A stretch of 64,000 nt of DNA from CAVQCJ01 sp963771835 (lineage in GTDB: Bacteria > Actinomycetota > Actinomycetes > Prado026): the NCBI GenBank assembly GCA_963771835.1, contig CAVYVA010000004.1, positions 434,001 to 498,000 of the forward strand, written 5' to 3'. Shown here piece after piece: positions 26,961 to 34,792 of this stretch. A program made the position numbers and the translations under genes. Position 1 is the stretch's first letter, and each line of letters starts with the position of its first letter. Under the pieces are notes generated by a model. It was not told where the DNA came from. It saw only the letters and a program-made list of their open reading frames with translations, and searched no databases.

Positions 26961-27091
26961 CGGGTCATTCTCGGCACGCCGGCCCCGGGTCAGGACCCGA
27001 AACGCACAACAACGCTCGATCTACCGCGGTATTGCTCGAGCTCCCTCGAGCGACCCGGACCGGCCTGCACCGACCGGGTCCGGGCGGGATG

Positions 27092-27292
27092 TCAGACCTT
27101 GCGGACCGCGTCGGCCTGCGGGCCCTTCTGACCCTGCGAGACCTCGAACTCGACCCGGTCGCCCTCTTCGAGGCTCTTGTAACCGGTGCCCTCGATCGCG
27201 CTGTAGTGCACGAAGACGTCCGGTCCGCCGTCCTCCGCGATGAAGCCGTAGCCCTTCTCGGCGTTGAACCACTTCACGATGCCCTGAGCCAT
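27092..27292 (-). CDS. csp: cold-shock-domain RNA/DNA-binding protein
   Basis: 66 residues with both RNP motifs, KGYGFIAEDGG and DVFVHYSAI, and the standard OB fold from MAQGIVKWFN to ADAVRKV. These proteins bind single-stranded RNA and act as RNA chaperones; the length is exactly that of actinobacterial CspA-type proteins. The gene stands between groEL/ldt and the cysO-thrC operon, in the order I recall from Streptomyces (csp next to groEL2). Confidence 0.97.
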   Translation of the reverse strand: MAQGIVKWFNAEKGYGFIAEDGGPDVFVHYSAIEGTGYKSLEEGDRVEFEVSQGQKGPQADAVRKV

Positions 27293-27337
27293 GTGCGAAC
27301 TCCCTGTCGGACCCGGGCAGCCTGTCCTGCCCGGACT

Positions 27338-27359
27338 GCCGGCCCCTCGCGAGGCCGGC
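27338..27359. terminator. hairpin after the thrC-cysO operon
   Basis: Arms gccggcc and ggccggc with an 8-base loop, about 75 bases beyond the cysO stop and before the csp gene. It probably ends the thrC-cysO transcript. Confidence 0.55.
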
Positions 27360-27435
27360 GCCGTCGCAATGTAGCGACCACCGCGGCCGTTGGCGAGATC
27401 CGAACGGATCTTCGTCCGACGCTGCCGCAGCGCGG

Positions 27436-27711
27436 TCAGCCGCCCGCGACCGCCGGGATCACCGACACGGTCGAGCCGTCCGGGGTCGCCGTCCCCAGGC
27501 CGTCGGCGAAGCGCACGTCGTCGTCGCCGACGTACACGTTGACGAAGCGGCGCAGCTTGCCGTCGTCGTCGAGGACCCGCGCCGCGATGCCGGGGTGCGC
27601 CGCCTCGAGCGCGGCGACCACCTCGGCCAGCGTCGCCCCCTCGACCGCGACCTCGGCGGCTCCGCCGGTGTAGGTGCGCAGGATGGTCGGGACCCGGACG
27701 GTGACGCTCAC
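27436..27711 (-). CDS. cysO: sulfur-carrier protein CysO (MoaD/ThiS fold)
   Basis: 91 residues of ubiquitin-like beta-grasp fold ending in the diglycine of PAVAGG, the site of thiocarboxylation. The sequence VTVRVPTILRTYTGG and RRFVNVYVGDDDVRF closely follows mycobacterial CysO rather than MoaD of molybdopterin synthase. In mycobacteria CysO-thiocarboxylate is the sulfide donor for cysteine synthase CysM. The ATG overlaps the stop of the thrC-like gene by four bases, so the two are translationally coupled. Neither the Mec+ peptidase nor CysM lies next to it. Confidence 0.93.
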   Translation of the reverse strand: MSVTVRVPTILRTYTGGAAEVAVEGATLAEVVAALEAAHPGIAARVLDDDGKLRRFVNVYVGDDDVRFADGLGTATPDGSTVSVIPAVAGG

Positions 27712-29090
27712 GCGGGGCCTGCCTCTCGGTGCTGGTCGACCCGGTCGGGGTCGAGCCGGTGGGGGTCGAGCGGGTCGGTGTCGAGGGATGCCGCGGTGCC
27801 GGCCACGGCCGCACGGAACGCCTCCAGGGACGGCCGGATCGTCGCACTCGGACCCACTCTCCCGGTACCGGTGAGCGCGTCCAGCGTCTTCAGCCCGTCA
27901 CCGGTGTTGAGCAGCACGGTCTCCGCGTCGGGGTCGGCCTGGCCGGACTCGAGCAGCTTGCGCAGCACGGCGACGGTCACCCCGCCGGCCGTCTCGGCGA
28001 AGATCCCCTCCGTCCGCGCGAGCAGCACGATGCCGTCGACGATCTCGGCGTCGGAGACGTCCGCGACCGCCCCGCCGGTCCGCCGCACCGCGTCCAGGGC
28101 GTACGGCCCGTCCGCCGGGTTCCCGATGGCCAGCGACTTCGCGATCGTGTCCGGCCGGACCGGCTGGACCACGTCCAGGCCCGCCGCGAACGCCTGCGAG
28201 ACCGGCGAGCAGCCGGTGGCCTGCGCCCCGAACACCTTGTACGGCGTCGCCTCGACCAGCCCGAGCGACGCCATCTCGCGCCAGGCCTTGTCGACCTTCG
28301 TGAGCAGCGAGCCGGACGCGATCGGCGAGACCACCTGGCCGGGCAGCCGCCAGCCGAGCTGCTCGGCCACCTCGTACCCGACGGTCTTGGAGCCCTCCGC
28401 GTAGAACGGGCGCAGGGTGACGTTGACGAAGCCCCAGTCCTCGCGCTCGAACGCGACCTCGCTGCACAGCCGGTTGACGTCGTCGTAGGTGCCCTCGACC
28501 GCGATCAGCGTCCCGCCGTACACGGAGGCGCCGAGCGTCTTGCTCGCCTCCAGGTCGCTGGGGACGAGCACCACCGACGCCAGCCCGGCGCGCGCAGCCG
28601 CCGCGGCGACCGCGCCGGCGAGGTTCCCGGTCGACGCGCACGCGACCGTGGACAGGCCGAGCGAGCGGGCCGCGGCCAGGGCGACCGCGACGACCCGGTC
28701 CTTGAACGAGTGCGTCGGGTTGCCGCTGTCGTCCTTCACCCACAGCCGCCGCATCCCGAGCGCGGCGGCCAGCCGGTCGGCGCGGTGCAGCCGGGTCCAG
28801 CCGGGCGCCAGGTCGACCGGCCGTAGGGCGGGGTCCGCGGAGACCGGAAGCAGCGGCGCGTAGCGCCAGATGGACTGCGGTCCCGCCTCGATCTCCGCCC
28901 TGGTGACGGCGCCGACGTCGTAGGCGACCTCGAGCGGGCCGAAGCACTGCTCGCAGGCGTACCTGGCGCCGAGCGGGTAGGCCGCGGCGCACTCGCGGCA
29001 GACGAGGCCGACGGCGCGCCCGAAGCGGTCGTCGACGTGTGCTGCGGCCGCCGGCGGGTGCTCGGCGGGCGGGATGCTCAGACTGGTCAC
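27708..29090 (-). CDS. thrC: threonine-synthase-like PLP enzyme with N-terminal zinc ribbon
   Basis: 460 residues from a GTG. Residues ~28-55 form a CxxC...CxxC zinc ribbon (VCRECAAAYPLGARYACEQC). The fold II PLP core contains the Schiff-base lysine in THSFKDRVV and the phosphate loop ASTGNLAGA, with later VSPIASGSLLTK. It looks like class II threonine synthase, converting O-phosphohomoserine to threonine. However, its operon partner is the sulfur carrier CysO, and the leader is an S-box SAM riboswitch. A sulfur-transfer role on an activated homoserine is thus possible. The C-terminal ~30 residues are a DP/LDP-rich repeat outside the fold, encoded by tandem repeats at 27730-27788. Confidence 0.85.
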   Translation of the reverse strand: MTSLSIPPAEHPPAAAAHVDDRFGRAVGLVCRECAAAYPLGARYACEQCFGPLEVAYDVGAVTRAEIEAGPQSIWRYAPLLPVSADPALRPVDLAPGWTRLHRADRLAAALGMRRLWVKDDSGNPTHSFKDRVVAVALAAARSLGLSTVACASTGNLAGAVAAAAARAGLASVVLVPSDLEASKTLGASVYGGTLIAVEGTYDDVNRLCSEVAFEREDWGFVNVTLRPFYAEGSKTVGYEVAEQLGWRLPGQVVSPIASGSLLTKVDKAWREMASLGLVEATPYKVFGAQATGCSPVSQAFAAGLDVVQPVRPDTIAKSLAIGNPADGPYALDAVRRTGGAVADVSDAEIVDGIVLLARTEGIFAETAGGVTVAVLRKLLESGQADPDAETVLLNTGDGLKTLDALTGTGRVGPSATIRPSLEAFRAAVAGTAASLDTDPLDPHRLDPDRVDQHREAGPA

Positions 29091-29104
29091 GGCGAGGCCT
29101 TTCT

Positions 29105-29250
29105 CCTCATCTTTCCCCGGTCGGTCGCGCCGGGGACGGAGTTGGCACCTGGTCGGCCGGCCTCGCGGTCGCGATCTCGGTGGTTCGCGAGTGAGCCGAA
29201 CTGGTTGCCGGGGCTTCGTCGGGCCGTTTCCCTCTGCCCCTCTGGATGAG
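29105..29250 (-). promoter_or_regulatory. S-box (SAM-I) riboswitch in the thrC-cysO leader
   Basis: Read on the minus strand, it opens with P1 5' arm CTCATC and AGAGGGGCAGAGGGA, continues ACGGCCCGACGAAGCC-CCGGCAACC, then GGTGCCAACTCC, and closes with GAAAGATGAGG, whose GATGAG pairs with the first arm. These are the conserved core segments of SAM-I aptamers in the right order. The kink-turn reads GACGA instead of GATGA. The P1 closing strand runs directly into GAGGAGAAAGG, the ribosome binding region of thrC, so SAM binding probably hides it and represses translation. Confidence 0.88.
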
Positions 29251-29383
29251 CGGTATGCAGTTGTGCGGACCCCCTCCGGGGAAGGTCGTCCACAGCCTGC
29301 CGCCTCGCGTGGACGCGGCGGACCGGCTGACGGAGACTGTAGCGAACGCCGGGAGCGGACCTTCCGGGAGGGGAGGTGCGACC

Positions 29384-30370
29384 GTGCGACCCGATGTCGA
29401 GCGCTGGCTGCAGCGCCGGACGTCCGACGCGGCGGACTGGCCGGTCGAGGCGCTGCTCGAGGCCAAGGGTGCCACCCGGGTCAGCGTGGTCCTTCCCGCC
29501 CTCGACGAGCAGGACACCGTCGGCGGAATCGTGTCGACGATCGCCGCCGAGCTGCTCGACGCCGGTGGCGGCAACGGCCTGGTCGACGAGCTCGTCGTCG
29601 TCGACTCGGGCAGCGCCGACGCCACGGCCGACCGGGCCGCCGGGGCCGGGGCCGTCGTCGTGCACCGCGACGACATCCTGCCCGGCCTGCCGGCCAGGGC
29701 CGGGAAGGGCGAGGTGCTGTGGCGCTCGCTGGCCGCCACCACCGGCGACGTCCTCGTCTTCGTCGACGCCGACCTGCGCTCGTTCTCCACCACATACGTC
29801 ACCGGGCTGCTGGGTCCGTTGCTCACCGACCGCGACGTCGCGCTGGTCAAGGCCGTGTACGAACGACCGCTCACCGACGGGTCCGCCGTGATCTCGACCG
29901 GGGGCGGCCGGGTCACCGAGCTGGTCGCGCGACCGTTGCTCAACCTGCACTGGCCCGAGCTCGCCGGGGTGGTCCAGCCGCTGGCCGGCGAGTACGCCGC
30001 CCGGCGCGGGCTGCTCGAGCTGCTCCCGTTCCCGACCGGCTACGGCGTGGAGCTGGCCCTGCTCGTCGACACCCTCGAGGTGGCCGGCCTGGACGCGATC
30101 GCGCAGGTCGACCTCGGCGTGCGGCTGCACCGGCACCACGACGACGCCCGGCTCGGGCTGATGGCCAGCGAGATCATGCAGGTCGCCCTGGCCCGCCTCG
30201 AGCGGACCGGGCGGGTCCGCCGGCTGGGCCCGGTCAACCCCACGCTCGCCCAGTTCGACCGCGCCGACGGGAGCCTGCGCGTGCGCACGCACGACGTCGA
30301 GCTGGTCGAGCGGCCGCCGATGGTCACCGTGCCGGAGTACGCCGCCGCCCGCGCCGCGCGGGCGTCCTGA
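29384..30370 (+). CDS. gpgS: glucosyl-3-phosphoglycerate synthase
   Basis: 328 residues from a GTG with GGGAGG 7 bases upstream; the frame is open earlier but not homologous. It is a GT81/GT-A glycosyltransferase with SVVLPALDEQDTVGG, DSGSADATAD, the metal-binding VFVDADLRSF, GYGVELALLVD and VDLGVRLHRHH. It joins glucose from NDP-glucose to 3-phosphoglycerate, the first step to glucosylglycerate, a compatible solute and the primer for methylglucose polysaccharides. It begins an apparent solute-synthesis group with otsA and otsB. No phosphatase (gpgP) is visible. Confidence 0.95.
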   Translation: MRPDVERWLQRRTSDAADWPVEALLEAKGATRVSVVLPALDEQDTVGGIVSTIAAELLDAGGGNGLVDELVVVDSGSADATADRAAGAGAVVVHRDDILPGLPARAGKGEVLWRSLAATTGDVLVFVDADLRSFSTTYVTGLLGPLLTDRDVALVKAVYERPLTDGSAVISTGGGRVTELVARPLLNLHWPELAGVVQPLAGEYAARRGLLELLPFPTGYGVELALLVDTLEVAGLDAIAQVDLGVRLHRHHDDARLGLMASEIMQVALARLERTGRVRRLGPVNPTLAQFDRADGSLRVRTHDVELVERPPMVTVPEYAAARAARAS

Positions 30371-30393
30371 GCCCGATCGCCTAGGGTCGGCAG

Positions 30394-31842
30394 ATGCCAG
30401 CGCAGGTCGTGCTCGCCTCGAACCGGGGACCGCTGTCGTACACCGTCGGCGACGACGGCTCGCTGCGTCCGGCCAGGGGTGGCGGCGGTCTGGTCGCGGG
30501 CCTGTCCGGGGGCACCGAGGGCCTGTGGGTCTGCGCGGCGCTGACCGAGGGCGACCGGCGGGCCGCCGAGCGTGCGCCGGGCGGGCTGCTCGACCATCCC
30601 GACGGCGGCGCCACCCGCATCCGGATGCTCGAGCTCGACCCGTTCACGTTCTCGCGGGCGTACAGCTCGGTCGCCAACTCGATGCTGTGGTTCCTGCACC
30701 ACCTGCTGTTCGACACCGCGCGGCAGCCGGTGTTCGACGCGCGGTTCGCCCGCGACTGGCAGTCGTACGTCGAGTACAACGCCGCGTTCGCCGGGGCGGT
30801 CGCGCAGGACGCTGCGCACGGCGGACGGGTGCTCGTGCAGGACTACCACCTCACGCTGGTGCCACGGCAGCTGCGCGAGCTGCGGCCGGACCTGCGGGTG
30901 GGCCACTTCTCGCACACACCGTGGGCGCCCCCGGAGTACTTCGCGATGCTGCCGGACCAGCTGGCGGCGGACCTGCTGCTCGGTCTGCTGGGAGCTGACC
31001 GGGCCGGCTTCCTCACCAGGCGCTGGGCCGAGGCCTTCGTGCGCTGCTGCGTGGCCGTGCTCGGCGCGCAGGCGCACGGGCTGGACGACGGCGGCCCGCT
31101 GGCGGTGCGGCACGGCGGCGGCACGACGCAGGTGGACGTGCACCCGCTCGGCGTCGACGGTCCCGGGCTGCGGGCGCGTGCGGCCCAGCCGGACGTGGCT
31201 GCGCGCCTGGCCGTGCTGCGCGAGCAGGTGGGCCCACGGCAGGCGCTGGTGCGGGTGGACCGCACCGAGCTGTCCAAGAACATCGTGCGCGGCCTCGAGG
31301 CGTACCGGGAGCTGCTGGTGCGGTTCCCGCGCTGGCGCGGTGAGGTGGTGCACCTCGCGTTCGCCTACCCGAGCCGGCACGACCTGCCGGTGTACCGCGA
31401 GTACACCGGGCAGGTGCAGCGGCTCGCGCAGGAGATCAACGACGAGTTCGGCCACCCGGGCTGGGAGCCGGTGCTGCTGCACGTGCAGGACGACTACCCG
31501 CGCTCGCTCGCCGCGTACCGCATCGCGGACGTCCTGCTGGTCAACCCGGTCCGGGACGGGATGAACCTGGTCGCGAAGGAGGCACCGGTGCTCTCCGACG
31601 GCGGGTGCGCCCTCGTGCTGTCCCAGGAGGCCGGCGCCGCCGACGAGCTGGGTTCGGGCTCGCTGCTGGTCAACCCGTTCGACGTGTCCGGCACCGCCGA
31701 CGCGCTCGACCGGGCGCTGTCGATGGACAAGGCGGAGCGGGCCGACCGCACCGCCCGGCTGGCCGCCGCGGCCACCGCGCTGCCGCCGGACCGCTGGCTG
31801 GCCCGTCAGCTCGACGCGCTGGACGCGCTGCCGCCGCGCTGA
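30394..31842 (+). CDS. otsA: trehalose-6-phosphate synthase (GT20), divergent actinobacterial type
   Basis: 482 residues of a GT-B glycosyltransferase. Visible motifs are LASNRGPLSYT, VLVQDYHLTLVPRQL, GHFSHTPWAPPEYF, VDRTELSKNIVRG and NPVRDGMNLVAKEAP. It should transfer glucose from a nucleotide sugar to glucose-6-phosphate. The usual VDR(L/F)D(Y/P)xKG loop reads VDRTELSKN, a variant of a distinct actinobacterial subgroup, so the acceptor may differ from glucose-6-phosphate. It is co-directional with gpgS at 23 bases and convergent to otsB, with overlapping 3' ends. Confidence 0.9.
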   Translation: MPAQVVLASNRGPLSYTVGDDGSLRPARGGGGLVAGLSGGTEGLWVCAALTEGDRRAAERAPGGLLDHPDGGATRIRMLELDPFTFSRAYSSVANSMLWFLHHLLFDTARQPVFDARFARDWQSYVEYNAAFAGAVAQDAAHGGRVLVQDYHLTLVPRQLRELRPDLRVGHFSHTPWAPPEYFAMLPDQLAADLLLGLLGADRAGFLTRRWAEAFVRCCVAVLGAQAHGLDDGGPLAVRHGGGTTQVDVHPLGVDGPGLRARAAQPDVAARLAVLREQVGPRQALVRVDRTELSKNIVRGLEAYRELLVRFPRWRGEVVHLAFAYPSRHDLPVYREYTGQVQRLAQEINDEFGHPGWEPVLLHVQDDYPRSLAAYRIADVLLVNPVRDGMNLVAKEAPVLSDGGCALVLSQEAGAADELGSGSLLVNPFDVSGTADALDRALSMDKAERADRTARLAAAATALPPDRWLARQLDALDALPPR

Positions 31843-32661
31843 CCGAGCGCGTCGGCCAGCCCCGACAGGAGCCGGACCACCGCGGCCGGGTCGGCCACGA
31901 CCAGGTCCGCGGCCGCGGCGACCTCGGGCGTCTCGTCGCTGGCGACGGCGACCGCCCACGCCGGGACGCCCTGCTCGCGCATCGACCCGACCGCCGCGAA
32001 GGCCGGCAGGTCGCCCAGGTCGTCGCCGACGTACAGCACCGCGGACGGCCCCGGCTCGAGCTCGGCGGCCAGGGACCGCAGCGCGGAGCCCTTGTCGGCG
32101 CCACCCGGGCGCAGCTCGAGGACCAGCCGCCCGGGCTGGACGACCAGCCCCGTGTCGGCGGCGACGGCGGCGAGCGGTCCGGTCAGCGCGGCCAGCGCAC
32201 CGGCCGGGTCGGCCGCCCGGCGGACGTGCACGGCGAACGACTCGCCCTTGTCCTCGAGCCAGGCCCCCGCGGCGGCCGGTCCGCCGAGCCCGGCCGCCAG
32301 CAGCCGGGTCACCTGCGGCCAGCGCGGCCGCGACCTGCGCCGACCGCGGCGGGCCCTGCCACCGGCCCGACTCCCAGCGCTGGGCGCCGTACAGACCGAG
32401 CACCACAAGACCGGGGACCGCGTCCAGCCCGCCGAGCCGGACGGCGGTCGCCGCCGGCCGGCCGGTCACGACGGCCAGCCTCCCGACCCGGGGAGCCAGG
32501 GCAGCCAGCGCCTCCACGGCACCCGGTTCCGGCACCGCCAGGTCGGGGTGCTCGACGATCGGGGCGAGCGTGCCGTCGTAGTCGCACGCGACCAGCACCC
32601 GCCCCGGGGCCGCCGCCAGGGTCGCGAGGACCGGACCGATCCCTTCCGGTTCCGGGCTCAC
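31806..32661 (-). pseudogene. otsB: trehalose-6-phosphate phosphatase, one frameshift
   Basis: Joining two frames across one extra base near 32319 (gctggccgcag on the coding strand) gives a complete 284-residue HAD phosphatase. It has the nucleophile motif ACDYDGTLAPI, VTGRPAATA, GLYGAQRWE, EDKGESFAVH, the LRPGGADKGSAL lysine and YVGDDLGDLPAFAAVG. It removes phosphate from trehalose-6-phosphate made by OtsA. Apart from the extra base nothing is degenerate, so a sequence error is likelier than loss. Its 3' end overlaps the otsA end by 37 bases in convergent orientation. Confidence 0.82.
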
Positions 32662-32671
32662 CGCTCCTGGC

Positions 32672-33537
32672 TCAGGCCAGCGGGTCGCTGGTCAGGACCA
32701 CGGTGAGCCGGTCGGTGAGCATCCCGGCGACCCGAGGCCGCAGCCGGGTGATGCCCAGGTCGTACGCCAGCGAGCGGGCCGCGGCCAGGTCGCCGGGCGG
32801 GTAGTACACCGTGCTCTGGGAGATGTTCCCGCGCCAGTTGCCGACGCCCGTGACCTTCCAGCCGAGCGTGGTCAGGTGCGCCGCGACCCGGGCGGCCATG
32901 CCGCGCTCGGTTGTCTCGTTGAGCACCACCACCGGGGCGTGCACCACCGGCGGGGCCACCGGCCTTGGTGACAGTCGGCGGAGGGCTTCGTCGTCGGCTT
33001 CGTGGTGGTCGGTGCGGTGCTGGGGGTCTGGGATGCGGACGCCGTCACGGCGGGGGACGACGCGGTGGTCACCGACGCCGTGCTGTGCGTGGTGACGTGC
33101 ACCTGGGAGCTGACCGCGCCGGTCTGGTCCGGGCTGCCGCTGCTGATCCAGCCGCTCAGCCCGATGCCGATGGCGACGACGACGACCGCGCCGAGCAGCG
33201 CGGGGAGGACGTACCGCATGGGGCTGCGGCGGACCCGGTGCGCCCCGGCGGTCCTGGCCGGGACCGGCTCCTCGTCACGGGCGGCCTCGTGCTCGGCCGC
33301 GAACGCGGCCGGGTCGACCGGCTGGGCGTACGGCGAGCTCGTCGGGAACGTGTCCTCGGCCGTGAGGTAAGGGTTGTGCGGGGTGGTCGGGAGCGGGGGC
33401 GGCACCGCTGGGGGCGTCTGCCACGGCAGCAACGGCTCGGTCTCGTACCCGCCGTCCGGATCGGGCGGCGGCGGGATCGGCCCGCCGGGAGGACCCCAGT
33501 TCGGCGGGGACGGAGGGATCGGTCCGTCGTGTGACAC
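32672..33537 (-). pseudogene. membrane-anchored LytR_C-domain protein, frameshifted
   Basis: The first frame gives a Pro-rich cytoplasmic N-terminus, a transmembrane helix (YVLPALLGAVVVVAIGIGL at ~110-130) and a Ser/Thr-rich linker. It then runs off into nonsense near 32960. The second frame continues APVVVLNETTERGMAARV, WKVTGVGNWRG and TVYYPPGDLAAARSLAYDLG, which is the LytR_C domain. Two extra bases, or one missing, between 32945 and 32985 would restore a 287-residue protein. LytR_C domains accompany wall-glycopolymer ligases. The domain is expected outside the cell. Confidence 0.78.
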
Positions 33538-33558
33538 GGCGCGGTAGCCGGGCCGTCG

Positions 33559-33864
33559 TCAGACGTCGAAGCCGAGGCGGCGCGCGGACCTGGCCCGCTG
33601 GCGCGAGGCGCGCAGCCGGCGCAGCCTCTTGACCAGCATCGGGTCGCAGGCGAGCGCCTCCGGCCGGTCGATCAGGGCGTTCAGGACCTGGTAGTAGCGG
33701 GTCGCGGACATGTCGAACAGGTCGCGGACGGCCTGCTCCTTGGCGCCGGCGTACTTCCACCACTGCCGCTCGAAGGAGAGGATCCGAAGGTCACGCTCGG
33801 TGAGGCCGTCGGTGCTGCCGGTGCCCGGCGCGCCGGCCTCGACGGCGGCGTTCGCGGCATCCAT
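33559..33864 (-). CDS. DUF3263 domain protein
   Basis: 101 residues from the ATG at 33864, chosen because GAGGGGAG lies 8 bases upstream. The centre is the DUF3263 hallmark: LTERDLRILSFERQWWKYAGAKEQ continuing AVRDLFDMSATRYYQVLN (quoted in two pieces). It is a helix-turn-helix-like region with a basic C-terminal tail (RLRRLRASRQRARSARR) fit for nucleic acid binding. The family is confined to actinobacteria. The neighbour upstream on this strand is the LytR_C gene, a pairing common in the phylum. Confidence 0.92.
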   Translation of the reverse strand: MDAANAAVEAGAPGTGSTDGLTERDLRILSFERQWWKYAGAKEQAVRDLFDMSATRYYQVLNALIDRPEALACDPMLVKRLRRLRASRQRARSARRLGFDV

Positions 33865-34038
33865 GCTCGTGACTCCCCTCGCGGAGTATCTCGATGTCGA
33901 GGTTGTCGGCATCGAGGATCTGAGCGGCCCGGGCTTCCCCTCCCGGGCCGCGCGGCCATGCTACGCAGCGAATCCCACGGCTGTCATTCACCCCCGCCGG
34001 ACCTCCGCCCTCGGACTTGCCCGGCTAGGGTCCCGGGC

Positions 34039-34380
34039 ATGTCCGGCTCCCGGGTGTTCAGCGCGGCGACCCTCGCGCTGCCGCCGACCCCGCTGGAACC
34101 CGGCCAGGTCGTCGCCGGGGACCCCCAGGTCGCGGCCCGGGACCTCGTCAGCGACGCACACCGCACCGTGGGGGTCTGGGAGCACGGGCCCGGGGTCTCC
34201 ACCGACGTCGAGACGGACGAGGTGTTCGTCGTCCTGTCCGGCCGCGCGTCGGTCCAGGTCCAGGACGGCCCGCTGCTGGAGCTGCGGCCCGGGGACGTCT
34301 GCGTGCTCACCGCGGGCGACCGGACCACCTGGACCGTGCACGAGACGCTGCGCAAGGTGTACCTGCTGCCGCCGGACTGA
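34039..34380 (+). CDS. cupin-domain protein
   Basis: 113 residues of a single cupin barrel. Motif 1 is weak (TVGVWEHGPGVSTDVETDEVFVVLSGRA in pieces around residues 42-70) and motif 2 is LRPGDVCVLTAGDRTTWTVHE. The metal-binding histidines of motif 1 are partly replaced by Asp and Glu, as in the DUF861/EutQ-like group, where small-molecule binding or sugar isomerisation has been found. No operon partner is visible. Confidence 0.85.
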   Translation: MSGSRVFSAATLALPPTPLEPGQVVAGDPQVAARDLVSDAHRTVGVWEHGPGVSTDVETDEVFVVLSGRASVQVQDGPLLELRPGDVCVLTAGDRTTWTVHETLRKVYLLPPD

Positions 34381-34484
34381 GCGCCGGACGTGGCCGTTCC
34401 ACGGGTTTGGGACCGCCGGTGCGGCGGGCAGGGTCCCAGCGGCGCGGACCGGCCGGCGCTCGGCGGACGCAGGCCGGCTCGTGC

Positions 34485-34518
34485 CGGGTGAGGTGCTCCT
34501 TCGGGGGCACCTCACCCG
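34485..34518 (+). terminator. 12-bp perfect hairpin downstream of the cupin gene
   Basis: Arms cgggtgaggtgc and gcacctcacccg with a 10-base loop. It lies about 105 bases beyond the cupin stop and about 75 bases before the leader peptide of the sulfite reductase operon. It most likely insulates that operon from upstream transcription. Confidence 0.65.
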
Positions 34519-34594
34519 CCTCGCCCCGGGCCCGGCCCGTCCAGGATGCGGACTCCCCCTCGCCACCGTCGGAGCCCTCTGCGAGACTTCCGGC

Positions 34595-34687
34595 ATGCCG
34601 GTCACGCCGCTCCTGGTCACACGTCGTCACGTGGACCTCATGCGCGTGTGCCGTATGGCGTGCCGTCCTTGTCGCTCGGCTCTCTGA
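34595..34687 (+). CDS. cysteine-containing leader peptide of the sulfite reductase operon
   Basis: A 30-codon ORF: MPVTPLLVTRRHVDLMRV followed by CRMACRPCRSAL. The segment RRHVDLxRV is the hallmark of the short leader peptides found in front of actinobacterial sulfur-assimilation operons. Three cysteine codons (19, 23, 26) lie near the end, and a hairpin (34701-34734) follows 13 bases after the stop. This is the layout for cysteine-responsive attenuation: ribosomes stall at Cys codons when cysteine is scarce and the operon is expressed. Confidence 0.8.
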   Translation: MPVTPLLVTRRHVDLMRVCRMACRPCRSAL

Positions 34688-34700
34688 CCGCCGCCCTCCA

Positions 34701-34734
34701 GCCGACCGGGCGCGCGCGAGTGCCCGGGACCGGC
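34701..34734 (+). promoter_or_regulatory. candidate attenuator hairpin between leader peptide and sulfite reductase
   Basis: An interrupted stem, gccg-a-ccgggc paired with gcccgg-ga-ccggc around a 10-base loop, 13 bases after the leader stop. Its formation could depend on ribosome position in the leader. The alternative antiterminator pairing is not obvious by eye. Confidence 0.45.
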
Positions 34735-34792
34735 CCCTAGGCCGTTCGACCGCCGCACCCGTGCGTCCGCTGCACCGACAAGGACGCCAAGG

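Noticed and set aside
27708..27800. Functional C-terminal domain of the thrC-like protein
   Set aside because: The DPLDPHRLDPDR tail comes from a tandem DNA repeat and lies outside the PLP fold, so I treat it as low complexity.
30040..32661. An 873-residue minus-strand frame across otsA and the end of gpgS
   Set aside because: Only its first ~105 residues are OtsB. The rest is antisense read-through typical of GC-rich genes, made open by the frameshift in otsB.
34381..34594. A coding gene between the cupin and the leader peptide
   Set aside because: Open frames exist on both strands but have no ribosome binding site or domain. The stretch holds a terminator hairpin and presumably the sulfur operon promoter.
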